A stretch of 64,000 nt of DNA from Ascaphus truei (GCA_036426205.1 CM071574.1:11288099-11352098), one strand, 5' to 3'. Shown: positions 48,681 through 62,058, counted from the first letter of the stretch. The notes: a model not told the origin generated them from the sequence alone. Made by a program: numbers and translations.

Positions 48681-49690
48681 CACATAAAGTTAACCAATGC
48701 TGCACAGATTTGTGAATATGATGTACAATGCAGAGCTTTTAACAACCTTTAATTTGAATGTATATTAGGCTAATTACATGCAAATTGTGTACATGCATAT
48801 ACATTTGAGATATTCTCCAAAACTGGTCTTTTATATCTTTAGTTGCCCATCTGTGCATTACATAACATTACACAAATGATCCAAAGGGAATCATGCAGCA
48901 CTCAAATGAAACAAAGAAGATTGATTGTTTGCAACCTCCAGTGGTTAAGAGATTTTGAAATACTATGCATTATCAGTACTTAAACCACTTAAACCCTGTT
49001 TTCCATATCTCTAAGTATATATTGTTGTTCTTATCAGATCATAGAATCTGTAATGGATCATCCATGGACTCTGAACCTCTAGTAATTCATTGTACACATC
49101 TTGTTATAAATACTACAATACTATACATTGTATAATACAATTTTAAAGCAATATCGTCAGAGTCAATATAAACCATTGTAAACCTTTTTTGCATTTTATT
49201 CCAATACAAGATGTATCCTTTCACGAACAGAGCAGCAAGATAGTGTGTACATATTACTTTCAAATAACCTCTACATTGGCATTCTCTCCTCAATAATAGT
49301 TCTTGGTAAAAGAATATAAACACTGCAATGGTCCCTTTTAAATGAATGCTGATATAGGTCACTATTTATTTTCTTCCTGGAAACTTTTATGCACAAAATG
49401 ACATTTAATCCACATTATAGTGATGTAATTATTATAGTTAGTGCCGGTTTAACGACATTTTTCCAATTTTTGTCCTTTAAAACATGGACACCAATAAAAC
49501 GAAACACAAATACATACATCTAATACTGTTATCTTATATTCATGGGGGGTTTATCAGAGACACATGGCTACAAAACTTAAGTAAAAAAACCACAAACACC
49601 ACCATAATCAAAGATAAGGAAAACCACTGAAAGTAATGGCATTTTTTTCTTTGATAAATTATTTTGCACTTGTTTTGCTTGCGTTTCATA
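48680..49690. other. DNA without a recognised feature
   Basis: AT-rich. No exon of the upstream LRP1B part could be seen on the minus strand. Confidence 0.4.
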
Positions 49691-49714
49691 GCCCGTAGAC
49701 TTATATTCTGAATA

Positions 49715-50690
49715 TATGGGTGTAGCCAGGGTCCCTCCGGTCCCCCTGACTCCAGGTTCTCTTCTCCCACCTCCAGTTTTGTGGGGCGAGCGCATCGCCG
49801 GGAGATCCTGGAGGTAGCTGTGGCAGGACGCTGCCATGTTTAATGTGTCCGCGCATGTGCGGTGGGACGCGCATGCGAAGAGGCGATTCGGCAGCCATGT
49901 TGTGGTTGGCGCGAGGTTCGCGCATGCGAAGCAGGTGGTTAGAGTTGTGGCCCATTACAGTTAGTGCAGGGGCTCTTGGAGGTTGCGCATGCGCAGGTAT
50001 GGCTAGCGGCAGCCATTACACACTCGCGCATGGACAGTGCAGATTGCGCACGCGGCCCCAATGTTAAAGAGGGCCATGGAGGACAACAGCCCCCAAAGTG
50101 CTTAGGGGCTGACAGGTCACCTGATGCCAGGGAGCCAGTAATGCTCTAGGATTCCTCTGGCTGACAGGGTGTAGTCATCAGGCAGAGACCCTGCAGATGA
50201 GTAGAAGCTGGGACACAGATTGGGGAGGGTGTGCAGGTGCAGGGAGCAAGTGGCCCCTGCACTAGGCCAGAGACCCCCTAGGCCCCAGATAGGCCCCAGT
50301 CATTGATAGTTTGTGGCTGCTACAGAGACATGCCCTAGATAGGGAACGGATGCCCTTAGCAGGCCAGTATAGTCAGGGACACAGCTGAGTGCGACGTGGC
50401 CTGGCAAGTGAGGTCTGGGACCAGACCTGTCTCACTACAGATAAAGTGACTATCTGTACGGTGAGATCATTCTGTTGGCAGGAGGACGCCATCACGGAGA
50501 CTTTGCCGCTGGACACAGACGGGTCCTCTTCTGTTGTACCCGGGTGCAGGAGCCACGGGCAGGTACAGTCATCAAGTGTACCAACTTTAACACCAGTCAC
50601 ACCCTTGGAGTATTGTGGGACTCTTGGGGACTCTGTGTGAGATACACAATACTGGGCACAAGGTGGGGATACAGCCCTGCGAGGTCTGAA
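49715..50690 (+). mobile_element. GC-rich LTR-like segment
   Basis: 49780-50080 is CpG-rich with several GCGCATGCG blocks, unlike its surroundings. Downstream are ATAAAGTG at 50440, CGGGTGCAGGAGCC near 50539 and ACTCTTGGGGACTCTGTG near 50620. The order loosely resembles the LTR-like segments at 3609 and 7690. No TG...CA boundary with duplication was found, so the class and limits are uncertain. Confidence 0.3.
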
Positions 50691-51172
50691 TGGATAGTTG
50701 TATTATTAGTGATCCATATAGAGTGTTATGTGATGTGTTACACATACAGACGAGACAACGAGTATTCTAAGGCTTGCCTTAAACTAGCCTGGTTACATGC
50801 TGGGTGTAATTTGGCTAGTTTAAGGCAAGTTTAAGGCATTTCTGCATTGACTAATGACCCATCGGATTAACACAGCAGGGGTCCCTGGCAGTCTCATTCA
50901 GTAAGTGGTAAAAGTAATTCACCCGAGACTCCCAGCGGCGGATGCTTAGGCTCCTGTGAGCCAACAGGTAACGGGCAGCACCAGTAGCCATTTACAGCCC
51001 ACCCTCAGATCTCACTTAGGGGGAAACAGGACTACATGGGTATATTACTTCTATTGATTTTAGAACATGGTTTGGAAATTATCTGTGATTTCATGAAAGC
51101 CCCCAAGGAGTTAGTGGTGTATGGGTCTGTCACATTTCAGAAAACCCTAGAAAATGTCTTCATTGTACAGGT

Positions 51173-51175
<3 letters not shown>

Positions 51176-51207
<32 letters not shown>
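51176..51207. repeat. T homopolymer
   Basis: About 32 T in a row. Confidence 0.97.
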
Positions 51208-51211
<4 letters not shown>

Positions 51212-51239
51212 TGACTATGATCTGTGGAAAGTTTTCTGA

Positions 51240-52780
51240 AAAAAACTAGGTCACTGGATATGTGTGGTCACTTCACACGTCAAACTCCTGTGTGTTTTGC
51301 TTATTTATATTCAAGAGTTGCATACTGCACTAAATTGTATTTTTTTCATGGTAATGTGGAATATAATGCCTTACTGCAATTATTACAAAATAATGAGGGT
51401 TGTCTGTTGGGAATTTAAATTAATGTGAAAAAAAGACAGTTTTCATATTAAAAATAGATTGTCTTTTTTTTTTGCTAGACACTAAAAAAAACAACCTTGT
51501 TGCATATTATTTAAATGTGTAGATAATCTCATTCTCTCCCTTCATAATTGCTGAATCTATTTCTTCCACATCTGAAATAAAAAGATTAAAGCATTGAAAA
51601 GTAATCCTGCAAACTGCCTCCCTCAACCGTTATCACATTTATTATTGCTTAATTTGGTACTCTGTCTAAATATAATTCAATACACTCCAAGTTAAGCTGT
51701 ATAATCAGTTTGAGGAATGTGGTCTTTTCCAAAATCATATGCATTTGTAGTCTATTTTTTCTGAGCTGCAAATACAGGAGAACATTTTTCTGTTTGTACA
51801 TTAAAGATAACATATTGAATCTAGTCTCATTAAAATCTAGTACTTGGTATAATAACACTTTTAAAAATTGCAAGGAGGAAATAGATGTCCAAATATAAAC
51901 TAGCATATATCAATCACTGTAGACCAGTAATATTTTAAAGAAAATGTGAAACTCCAGAAGCACATGAAAAAGAGTTATTTCGGGTTCTGTGATATATTAG
52001 TCATCAATTAGTTGCATATAAGTTGCTGTGAGCTTTAATTCTCAATGCACACTACCAAATTACCATTTTCATGACCGTTTCATCCAACTCTCACTGGTAA
52101 ATTATGCACATATCTTGCTTTATATAAATTGACCATGAATGATTTTCATTCACCTTGATAAAACCGCTAAGATTGGAATTAAGCAGTAGATACAGAGAGG
52201 AAAAGCTTCATGCACTGCTCAGTGGAGCTAGAATGAAGCCAGCATTGTTATAACAAGATGATCTGAAAACACAAATTATTTTTGTTATACTGCGTGCATA
52301 ATCAGATTTGTAGAACTACTTCAAAAAGAGACTGTTTTGTCAAACACTGCATCACAAATAAATGAAACCCATTTCCCTGAATAATTTTTCACAACATTCA
52401 ATCCAATTCTCCCAGATTTATAACTGTTTCCCCTCAGCATTACATTGTAGAAAATTGTTGAAGTTCAAATGTAATCCTGCACTGCCCCGATAGTAATGTG
52501 TCTGTAGCATGTCACAGATTTTATGAATTGCAGGTATAGTATCTGGGACAGATTGAGAAAACTGGTATGTACTTTAAATCCACTGTACAGCAAAAAGTAA
52601 TCCAGAAACTATGGATCTGCATAGATAAGTGGCACATTGAACTACACCAATTAATTCTAAACAAAGACAGGACGGAAGATTTTAACTATTTCTTTTGTTG
52701 AAAAAAATCGGACCATTTTCTTTTATGTTTGCCAATTTAAAAAAGCAATCCAACTCATTGATCGATGTTTTTTTTTTTCA
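51240..52780. other. DNA without a recognised feature
   Basis: AT-rich. Both strands were read; no exon, RNA gene or transposon end. Confidence 0.4.
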
Positions 52781-52792
52781 GAGGATTGAAAC

Positions 52793-53131
52793 AAGGGGTC
52801 TCCAGAGCTCGACCCCATTAATTTCAGCTCCGGAGTCCATCTGCTTCTAGAGATATTTACCTTTGTAGTAGGTGCCGGTAGTTACTCTGGCTGAGCTAAC
52901 CGGACTTTAAAGTTTAAAGCTCCCGCATCACATGGGCCAACAGGAAGCCACACTGATGATGTCACAGCTTCCTATTGGCCCGTAGGGCATGGAGCTTTTA
53001 ACAGCAGCCATTACCTGAACCCTGGTAGCCGAGCAGAACAGCTACCAGCAACTACTACAGAGGTAAGTATCTCTGGAAACAGGTGGTCCCCGGAGCTGAA
53101 ATTAACGGGGTTCCATTCTGGAGACCCCCTT
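52793..53131. mobile_element. MITE with AAGGGGTCTCCAG ends
   Basis: The arms pair over about 50 bp: AAGGGGTCTCCAGAGC with the end of 53103-53131, and ATTAATTTCAGCTCCGGAG with GGAGCTGAAATTAACGGG. An internal stem (AAGCTCC, ACAGGAAGC and their complements) is also present. The class was not determined. Confidence 0.65.
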
Positions 53132-53479
53132 CTTCAAAGCTTTATAAAACAAATAAAAACTTTGCAAAAAAAAATCGCTGCAATGAATTGCTGCTTAACA
53201 ATTAACATGCAATTAACAAGAATGTTGTGCAGTGTGATTTGGCTTTTTTTGTCAGCTTCTAGTACTGAACAAGCTCAATGATGGACTGTTCAGGACTAGC
53301 AATTACATGACCACTTCCTGCTTCCATTCATGTAACACCATTAATAAATTAAATAACAATATCTCAAAAAATAAAACTGAAGTTGTAGCATATTCTGACA
53401 TTAGCAGTTTCTGCTGTTTTCTCAACTTTATTGTTACTACAGCTGTAGTGGACTTCATTGTTACCACTGAAAATACAGC

Positions 53480-54100
53480 ATATTCAATCATAAACCGGCC
53501 TCCTAGGCGGGCTGGTGGGCAGCGAACAGATTGCGCTCCAGCCAGCTGGGCTTTAAGTAGCCCATCCATGTCGGCTCCTCCCTGGGCCCTCCCCCATGGG
53601 ACCATGCCCCTCTGTGCTGGTGGGGAGGAGAGCCAGGGGAGGTCGGGGGGCGGGCCGGAGAGGTGGAGCCTGGCCCCCTGGTCATGCAGAATATAACATA
53701 GTGTCAAGGATTGGACTTCGGCTGAAGTGGATCCCAGTGGCAGGAACAGCAGGGAGTGTAGTAGGGGTCACAAGCAGAGGTCGGCAACGAGGAGACTGGA
53801 ACAGGATGATAGCAATAGCTAGCACCGCAGTAAACACAGGAACCTTGCAGGAGCTAAGAACAGTATAAACAGGCAAGGGAGGAACAGGAAAGGGAGGTTT
53901 ATATATGCAGGCTGAGAGATAGAGCACAGGTGCAGAGGTGTCAGGTATCAGGGTCTGGAATGTTCCTTAGTTTAGCAGCAGCAATCCAGGTGGAAAAGTA
54001 TAGGTACTGCAGGCTAGAACAAGACATTGAGAGTGGTAGCAGTCCCGGTGGCCAAGCATGGGTACAGCAGGCTAGAGAATATGACAGAGTTTTCTTAGGT
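53480..54100. repeat. GC-rich and purine-rich repeat of unknown class
   Basis: 53500-53690 is GC-rich with long G runs. 53690-54080 is rich in GCAGGCTAGAG, GGTACAGCAGG and CAGGAAC-type words that recur (54005 and 54065). No coding sequence recognised. Confidence 0.3.
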
Positions 54101-54439
54101 TTCAATGGCAGTGATAACATAGCATATCAGAATGTCCCACCATAACGCACAGCGTTCATCTGTTTTTTATTCCATTGGCATTTGAGATTAGACATTACCA
54201 TGGTAAACTCTCTTTGCTTAATATGTGTGTATGGCAGTATCAATTCTACTTTCCCAACACGGAGTGCAACTAAAGAATTTAAAATGGGAAGCATCACTCA
54301 AAAAAGTGTGAAGGGGTTTCAATTTCTAAAAGTTTCCTTACTGCAAAACGTGGGGGGGAAAAACAATACAAGCAGACTGAAATAGATTTATCAAAGAAAT
54401 ATGTCCTCTTCCTTTCAAATGGATGTTTTATTTGAGAAA

Positions 54440-54560
54440 TCTGACGCTATTTTTGGCTGGAAGACTTTGACAAGTAGATCTGAGTGCACCCTCTCTATCC
54501 ACCTTAAGACACATCTGCTTAAAAAAGCATTTGAATAGCACTGTGGATAATCCTGGACAC
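54440..54560 (+). pseudogene. LINE reverse-transcriptase tail fragment (tentative)
   Basis: The frame reads LSIHLKTHLLKKAFE and stop, like the end of LINE ORF2 proteins of the L2/CR1/Rex type (HLKTHLFxxAF). The piece is very short, so the call is tentative. Confidence 0.4.
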
Positions 54561-54880
54561 ATGATACATAAAGCTTGGCCCCTTGCAGTCGCACTTACTA
54601 GAATTCCCTCTTAATTGATATGATGTAGTGAATTGAAATAATACCAAATGTATTACCTTATTTACCGTATTGCGTACATATACGGAAAAAAGGTAAAGAG
54701 AAATACTACACCTAAACACACTGGTATATAGCCTCAGTCTATATAGATCAACTCCTGAAGAACTAAGCGCAAACCTATAATAAGGCAGCGCTTATATCTA
54801 ATAAACCGGCAGTCTCAAGTGATAAAAAACTATCGATACTGAATCTGGAGGAGATGATACCTAGGAGGGTAATCATTAAG

Positions 54881-55062
54881 TGTGTGTCTGTCAGAGTGTG
54901 TGTGTGTGTGTGTGTGTGTGTCTGTCAGTGTGTGTGTCTGTCAGTGTGTCTGCCAGTGTGTGTGTCAGTGTGTGTGTCAGTGAGAGTGTGTGTCAGTGAG
55001 AGTGTGTGTCAGTGAGAGTGTGTGTCAGTGAGAGTGTGTGAGAGAGTGTGTGAGTGTGAGTG
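54881..55062. repeat. GT and GTGTGTCAGTGAGA minisatellite
   Basis: GT repeats, then about six units of GTGTGTGTCAGTGAGA. Confidence 0.9.
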
Positions 55063-55080
55063 TGAGTAGGATGACTGACT

Positions 55081-55690
55081 TGGTCTCTCTCTCTCTCACT
55101 CTCTCTCCCTCTCTGTGTGTGTGTCACTCTCTCTGTGTGTGTCGCTCTCTCTCTGTGTGTGTCGATCTCTCTCTGTGTGTGTGCCGCTCTCTCTCTGTGT
55201 GTGTGCCGCTCTCTCTGTGTGTGTGCCGTTCTCTCTCCCTGTGTCACTCTCTCTCTGTTGCACTCTCTCTCTGTGTCGCTCTCTCTCTCTCTCTGTGTCG
55301 CTCTCTCTCTCTCTGTGTCGCTCTCTCTCTCTCTGTGTCGCTCTGTCTCTCTCTGTGTCGCTCTGTCTCTCTCTGTGTCGCTCTGTCTCTCTCTCTGTGT
55401 CGCTCTCTGTCTCTCTCTGTGTCACTCTCTGTCTCTCTCTGTGTCGCTCTTTGTCTCTCTCTGTGTCGCTCTCTGTCTCTCTCTGTGTCGCTCTCTGTCT
55501 CTCTCTGTGTGTCTCTCTCTGTCTCTCTCTGTGTGTCGCTCTCTCTCTTTGTGTGTCGCTCTCTCTCTGTGTGTCGCGCTCTCTCTCTGTGTGTCGCTCT
55601 CTCTCTGTGTCGCTCTCTCTCTGTGTCACTCTCTCTCTCTCACCCACTCTCTCTCTTTCACCCACTATCTATCTCTCTCTCAAACTGTCT
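55081..55690. repeat. CT/GT array with GTCGCTCTCTCT units
   Basis: A ~600 bp array of CTCTCTCT, GTGTCGCTCT and TCTCTGTGTG variants with 14-24 bp units. Three overlapping frames on the plus strand and one on the minus stay open for 189-235 codons only because of the periodic sequence. Confidence 0.95.
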
Positions 55691-56067
55691 CACACTCTGG
55701 ACCTGGATATCTTACTTACCCTATATATCTTAACTGCCCTAAACCTACACCGAAATAACCTATACTGCTTACTTCCAGATCTGACTCAAGCTTCACACAG
55801 GAGAAATCGGAATCCCCCCTAACCCAGAAGACAGGTAAGAAACACCTCACCTCCAACATATAACATTGCGGGAATGAGGTACCTGGACTGCGGATCAGGT
55901 AAGATCACATATACACACACACAGACACACACACATATACACACACACATGTAACAAGGACTAATTGTAGCATAATGTAATACAATAAATAAACTTATGT
56001 CAAAAACGAATGTTGTTCTTACTAGTAATTTATTCAATTTATTTTATTTTATTTTTTTAAAGTGGGG

Positions 56068-56155
56068 CGGGGTTGGGGCGGGACTAGGGCAGGGTTGGGG
56101 CGGGACTAGGGCAGGGTTGGGGTGGGACTAGGGCAGGGTTGGGGGCAGGACTAGG
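56068..56155. repeat. G-rich minisatellite, ~22 bp unit
   Basis: About four units of GGACTAGGGCAGGGTTGGGG-like sequence, followed by two copies of GGCGAGTAGATTTTTG. Confidence 0.85.
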
Positions 56156-56550
56156 TGGCGAGTAGATTTTTGTTCGGCGAGTAGATTTTTGGGTGATTTG
56201 TTGACCACCAACAATAAGAATATAAATGTTCCCAGAAAGTTATAGAATTATATTTGTATTATGTTTTCCTTGTGAGAAAACTGTTGTGTTACAATTTCGA
56301 GTTTTCTTTCATTTAACCTGAGTTTACATGCTATTCAACTCGTTATGTTTGTTTTTTAGTATATTTCCGTTGTATTCTGTCAAAATGAATTAAATATTAC
56401 ATGAACCAAAAAAAATATGTAATGATAATATTAATGATACAAAAGACATGCTCTGATATCAGAGAAAAATGTGATCAAGCAACAGTAAAACAGATTATTT
56501 TTCACTTTTACTTTTGGAGCACGTTATCACTCTTAATAAATTACTCTTTA

Positions 56551-56680
56551 AGGGGTGTATTAAATAAAGTGTGATAGTGTTGATTCGGCATTATAAACAG
56601 AAATGTCTGTTAACTTGAATGGGAGATCCCGTTCGGTAAAGCCATACTCGGAATTATAACACGTTTATAAATATACCCCT
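56551..56680. mobile_element. Short MITE with AGGGGTGTATT ends
   Basis: The ends AGGGGTGTATTAAATAAA and TTTATAAATATACCCCT are inverted; the total length is 130 bp. The interior GATTCGGCATTATAA pairs loosely with TCGGAATTATAAC. Confidence 0.6.
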
Positions 56681-57051
56681 AAGTCTACTCATTTTTTTCT
56701 CCTCCACATTCTAAATGACCCCTTTAGATGCTCCATGTTGTGGTCACCACGTCCAGGGTCTGGTATTCAAGGGGCCCCATAATGTAATAGCCTTGTTATG
56801 AACTTTCTGCTCTTTTTCTTGAGGAGGTCGTGAACGCGATCTGGCCAGAAGATGAATGAAAGAAGATACGTTCACCTTAAGTGCTGTCACAATCACTTAA
56901 TCAAGATGCACCGGAGGGGCTGTGGGACTTTGGTGCTGCGGATCCTTCAACACTTAAAGGGTTAAATAAGCAATGCATGTTAGAACACAATTTTAGTTTG
57001 AACCAGAAACTGGACCCTTCCTTCCACCATCCATGATTATTGTAATTCTAA

Positions 57052-57325
57052 GGCCTCGGCCAGGGTTCCTGCTGGCGTCCGGGAGCGTGTCGGCAGGCGG
57101 GCCAGTGACGTCACAGAGCTGGTTCGCCCTCATTGGGCGAACCTCTCACGTGGCCGTCCCTGCGCTTCGGCGAGCGCTGAAATTTAAAATTCTGCTAAGA
57201 CCTACACTTTCGCGCGCTTGCGGAAGCGTAGGCGAGCCCCTACTAAAGCCGCTCTCATTGCAGCTGTAGGGGCTCACAGGTAAGTACAAGCGCACCTCAG
57301 CACGGCGCTGACCATGCCCGAGGCC
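57052..57325. mobile_element. PIF/Harbinger-type MITE, 274 bp
   Basis: A TAA target duplication (57049-57051, 57326-57328) and the inverted ends GGCCTCGGCCAGGG and CATGCCCGAGGCC. It shares an internal block with the longer element at 20545-21619, in inverted orientation (CTGGTTCGCCCTCATTGGGC region). CpG-rich and non-coding. Confidence 0.85.
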
Positions 57326-57949
57326 TAAGAGCTGCTGAAGACATTAGTGAGTAGGGGGAGTAGATGTTAGAGGAGCCAGAAATCCCTTTTTTACATGTAT
57401 TCACCTTGTTACAATGTAGAATTCAGCATTCAAAAATGCTACCACAACGTTAATGAACATGGGTCCTCAAACTCTCTAGTGAGAATTTAGAAACTCTGCA
57501 GATAATTTATGAAAGAATGATGGTAAATTAGATTATTAAGATTATGATAATGGTGATTATTATTTAATATCACCAACATACATCATCTAAATATACAAAG
57601 CAGATAATTACCTGAATGGTTACATTTCAAATTTGCCTATGAACGCAATTGAGTTCAGAAAGTCTTTTTCATTTTCCTTATTTTGTTATGAATACATCAC
57701 ATAACTATTTGAAAACCCCAAATAGGAATTACTGGAAAGCACAACAAGTGCAATCGTAAGTTAATGGCAGAGGATGAGGACACAAATGATTGATTACTGG
57801 AATTATACATGGGCCTTTTATGAAAGAACATGTGCAATTTCACCTTATGTGCAAATAATATGAAGTAATTTGCCTTCACTATACCTTTAGGCTGTGAGAA
57901 AGATAGAACTTCCTTTCCACACTTTTGCTTAGAGTTAAGATGACATACT

Positions 57950-58800
57950 GTAACAGTGCTTACATAACTCTCTGTTCTCACTTCTCCCCTTCTCCATCTC
58001 CATCTACCCATTATTATTTCTGCAGAGATTGCTGCGCTGTAGTAATCTATTGGCTCTTGATTTCACTTTGCACTCCTCCCTCCCTTGACTCAGCTCTAAT
58101 ACAGACGGACAACCTGGTCTATCTATACTCTGGCCTAACTATAACTCTGCCCTATCCCCCTCTCTTGATCTACATGCCCCTCTTTTTCTCTGCCATTCTC
58201 GCTCTTCTAACCCCAGACCCTAGCTTAACTGCCACATATGTTGAATTCCTGCACTTGCTCCTCTCAACACCTCTGGAGGAAATATCATACTCTCGCTGAC
58301 CTACTTCACAACACATTTATCCTATCCGGTTTCATCTCTGCCTTCTCCCAGGCTACCTACTTTTTTCACTAATTAACACTTGAAAGTCTCACCCACGCTG
58401 CCTCTTTGTTTTTGACTCTCTACTTAGACCACTATGTGTTACCTGTTTTCTTCCTTCATTTCACCTCAGGACTTTGCTGACTATTTCAAGACAAAGGTGG
58501 ATTCCATTCGTTAAGGCATCCCTTCTGTATCCTCATATTCTACACCTATTCCTAACTCTTCTCCTGCCTTCCTTGACTCCTTTTCCTCTGTCCCCTTCTC
58601 CACAAACCTCTTGCTCCTATTGTAATCCCTACTTGTACACATATTTTCAACTCCTCACTCTACTATGCTAGCTTTCCATCCTTCTTCAAGCATGTTATAA
58701 ATGTACTCAAAAACAGCAAGCTTGACCCTCTGCATATCAGGAAGCTCTCGACCCGCAATGTCATCCACTGCAATCCGACTCCATCCTCCTTGAAGATCAG
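57950..58800 (+). pseudogene. Decayed non-LTR retrotransposon (LINE) ORF2 fragment
   Basis: The pyrimidine-rich sense strand is coding-like across frames. At 58468-58515 it reads QDFADYFKTKVDSIR and then stop, a phrase typical of the region between the endonuclease and reverse transcriptase of LINE ORF2. Upstream, LTHAASLFLTLYLDHYVLP can be read with frame changes. Several stops and frameshifts break it, so it is a dead copy. The clade is uncertain. Confidence 0.5.
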
Positions 58801-59252
58801 CATCAGGTAAAAAAAAACTTTTTTTTCATCTTCTTTCACCTTCTATCTTCTTCTGTCATCTTCTTTATTTGTAATCCAATGTACCCCATGGTAAATCCAG
58901 GACAAAAAAAGAATATCAGCTCCAAAAGCAAAAAGGTAAGTAAAATCAAATAACAGTCTTTTAAATTGATAATAGTAATGTCCGGTACATATAAGTATAG
59001 ATGCAGGGAGAGGGGAGAAAAACCAAGGGGTTGCGCAAGGTATAAGAAGCGGGGTACTTACAGCGTGGTACTTACAGAGAAGTTGGATTCCCACCAGGCT
59101 GTGTGACCCCCTGAGAAGCTTCACCTTACCCCTGTCTCCTTCCAATTGAAGTGGTGTAGAGCCTCACGCTCACAAGGTGTCACCACTAATCCATTCCTCC
59201 CGCAATAATGGTGAAACCGGTGGTGACCTCCGATCCAGGCAGCAACAGAAAC

Positions 59253-59489
59253 AAAAAATGATCGAGTGGACTACAGCTTGCTATGAAAAAAAGTTGGGGA
59301 ACTCACCAGATATGAAGGTTAAAAAAGTCTTCAATGAAAACTACATAAAATGACAAAACTTCCTCTTTTTGGCTGAGTTTTGTCTTTTTATGTAGTTTTC
59401 ATTAAAGACTTTTTTAACCTTCATATCTGGTGAGTTCCCCAACTTCTTTTCATAGCAAGCGGTAGTCCACTCGATCATTTTTTTTTCCC
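59253..59489. repeat. Large near-perfect hairpin
   Basis: Arms 59253-59357 and 59379-59489 are reverse complements with few mismatches (GAACTCACCAGATATGAAGG against CCTTCATATCTGGTGAGTTC). The loop is about 20 bp. The arms do not carry the GAAA hairpin seen elsewhere. No target duplication was identified. Confidence 0.8.
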
Positions 59490-59839
59490 ATAGTAAATCC
59501 AGCAACTGAAGTTGCCCCATCATCTTCTTGAGTTAAATGAGATGGAACAGGCCTTATATAGGGGCTGTGATGTCCATTTTAGGATCAGATGGTACAGCTC
59601 CAATCCGATTAAACGCTGTATCATGTGAACAGCTTTTTTTTAAAAAAAATTTAAGGATGTGACGTAATCTCCAAGGGAGGTATGTAAAGTGACATCATAA
59701 CTTTAAGGGATGATGTCACATCCTTTTAAACTAATGGAACATATCACATGGTACAGGAACCAATGGGATTGTCTTCAATCCAATTGGCTGTAATACCATG
59801 TGATATGAGCCATGTGGTTTGAAGGATGTGACATTCCGC

Positions 59840-59977
59840 CCTATGCCAAGGTAAGTAAGTTACAGAGGCCTCGCGCGCTCCACAGCATTTCATTTAAATG
59901 CTTTGGGGAAGAGTGCAGGGCCACTGTACCCGCCACATCCCCCAAAAAATCTCATGACCCCAATTTGCACACCCCTG
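59840..59977. mobile_element. Right part of the CAGGGGTGCGCAAA hAT MITE
   Basis: It contains GCATTTCATTTAAATGC, AATCTCATGACCCC and the terminus TTTGCACACCCCTG, in the same order as 63600-63694. The left end has been lost. Confidence 0.55.
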
Positions 59978-61820
59978 TGCTAGACTGTTCTCAGAAATGA
60001 ATGTATGAAAATGACATTTGCCTATTTCATTTCCACTTGTTTGACTGATTAAACCAAATTGCTCCAAATGCAAGTCCTACTGCATCCTTATGGACCAAGA
60101 TGTCCTGAAAGAGTAAAATGTAACCCAATCCTCTCAAAAGAGTTGAAAGTTAACATAGGGCATAAATACCCATTGATATACCAGTTTATACATTAGTGAC
60201 TATGATATATTAAAGTGGGGATAGTAAGCTTTAGTGAGTTCCCAATGTACTATTGGTACTTTAGTAAAATATACTGTTAAGACCATGTCATTCAAAGTTC
60301 TAGCATCAAGCCTGGAGAAAAGCAGATTTGATGTAGGTTATGATACCCTTTAGCAAACCAACAATAGAGTCCTTCATAGATGAAATAATAGAATAGGTTT
60401 GATGAAGAAATGTATGTAAAAAACAGTTGATCAAATTTGATCGGTTGTAAATAATTTTTACAATATTTTATCTATGAACAATGAAATTCGTACATATACT
60501 GAAGGACTCCTTTATTAAAATGATTGACGACATTGCTTTGAAAACAAAATTCATATAACTCATACAATTAAATTGTGCAACAAGTTACTTTCATTACAAC
60601 ATTTGTGCAATGATTATACAATGACTGAATAAAAATAGCTCACAACTTTCACGAAGCACAAAATTCCAGTCAACATTTTACTTCAAAATCTCAGTTAAGA
60701 TGAGATTAATAACAGAAAACTGAAATGTAATTACTTTCATAGGTATGGGACATGAACAAATCCATATCTATTTTTGTTTTGCTGCTCCTCTAATAAGACA
60801 ATGCATAATATGTGTCTTTTTTTCATCCATGCAGAACAAAATTAATACATTATTTAGGCTGTTCTTTGTGAGGTACCGTAATTTTAAGATGGGTATTAAA
60901 TAAATAATAGGAATGTCATTTTTACTCAATGATTTTAGATGGAAAAGGCTTACTGTTAAAGGACTTACCGTGTACAGTAAAATGATATACAATTGAAATG
61001 GGTGATACCAAAGTGCCTGTTTATAGGTTTATTCAAGACAGCACATTTCCAATAAAAAAGGGGTTTGAATTTAGCCACTGTTTTGTAAAGTTTTTGTAAG
61101 ATTGATGAGATACGTAACTTGTTTTAGCAACTACGAATGCTGCAGAATTTGTAAAAGTGCAAGTTAGGGCCACTAATCTTTCAGCAACAAAAAAAAAAAT
61201 AATGCACATTGTAGGTTTTATGAGCATAACAGCAATCCACCTGAGAAAATGAATAGCTTTTGAGTTGTGCGAGATGTGGAACTGCTCACTTCAGGATAAT
61301 AATGCATAATAATGCATTGAATACTGATCTTTTATCTGTTTGAAGCAGTCGCACATATACAGCATCCTGTCTTAGAAATTGCTAAATTAAGAAGTTTGAT
61401 AACCGTTACCCAGTAGAAATATGAAGGACCTTGGCTCTTAATAATGGGAATTGCATTTGAATAAAAACAAAAAGCCAGCATCTTTCCTACTTGGGTAAAT
61501 AAACCTACAGCAATATGAATCATTAAGCTTGTTGATTCAATGAGATTAGCTTGTTCTCACACAAACAATGAATTCACTGGTTAGACTGCATGTCCTATTC
61601 AAAAACTCACTCCCTGTGGTTATTGTAGCATCTATATATACAGAACATTGTTGAAATAAGTATGACCTGTACAAACTCTAGAGCTCCCCTCCCTCTGAAT
61701 GAAATAAGTACTGTACACGTTGATTCTTTGGGGAAACAAGGACACAGATTTATTAAATTATATCAAAACCAGATGACCTTTGCCAGACTGCCTGTCGGTG
61801 ATCTTGAGCCCATGGCATTT
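59978..61820. other. DNA without a recognised feature
   Basis: AT-rich and low in repeats. No exon-like sequence with splice sites was found on either strand. Confidence 0.45.
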
Positions 61821-61828
61821 CTATAGCT

Positions 61829-62050
61829 CAGGGGTTCTTAATTTCAGTCCTCAAGACCCAGAACAGGTTATGTTTTCAGGATATCTGCTTCAGCAGAGGT
61901 GGCTCAATCAGTCAATGCTTCAGCACAGGTGGCTCACTCAGTGTCTCAGTCTTTGACTGAGCCACTGATCTAGCCACGTGTGCTGAAGCAGGGATATCCC
62001 TAAAACCTGACTTGTTGGAGGGTATTGAGAATTGGAGTTGAGAACCAATG
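61829..62050. mobile_element. hAT MITE with CAGGGGTTCTTAA start
   Basis: It starts CAGGGGTTCTTAATTTCAG and ends GGAGTTGAGAACCAATG. The flanks CTATAGCT (61821-61828) and TCATAGCT (62051-62058) agree at six of eight bases and could be an eroded 8 bp duplication. The interior palindrome (CTTCAGCACAGGTGGC against GAGCCACTGATCTAGCC) matches the family at 37783-37964 and 22665-22860. Confidence 0.7.
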
Positions 62051-62058
62051 TCATAGCT

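Noticed and set aside
53303..53707. Open frames of ~130 codons on both strands
   Set aside because: GC-rich repeat region with no start context, splice pattern or protein family resemblance.
55038..55822. Overlapping open frames of 189-235 codons on both strands, rich in Ser, Leu, Val and Cys or Arg and Glu
   Set aside because: They are translations of a CT/GT tandem array. All frames are open because the repeat lacks stop codons; no complexity or splice context supports a gene.
57697..58011. A minus-strand frame of 104 codons
   Set aside because: It is antisense to the decayed LINE at its left end and shows no domain; no exon-type splice signals.
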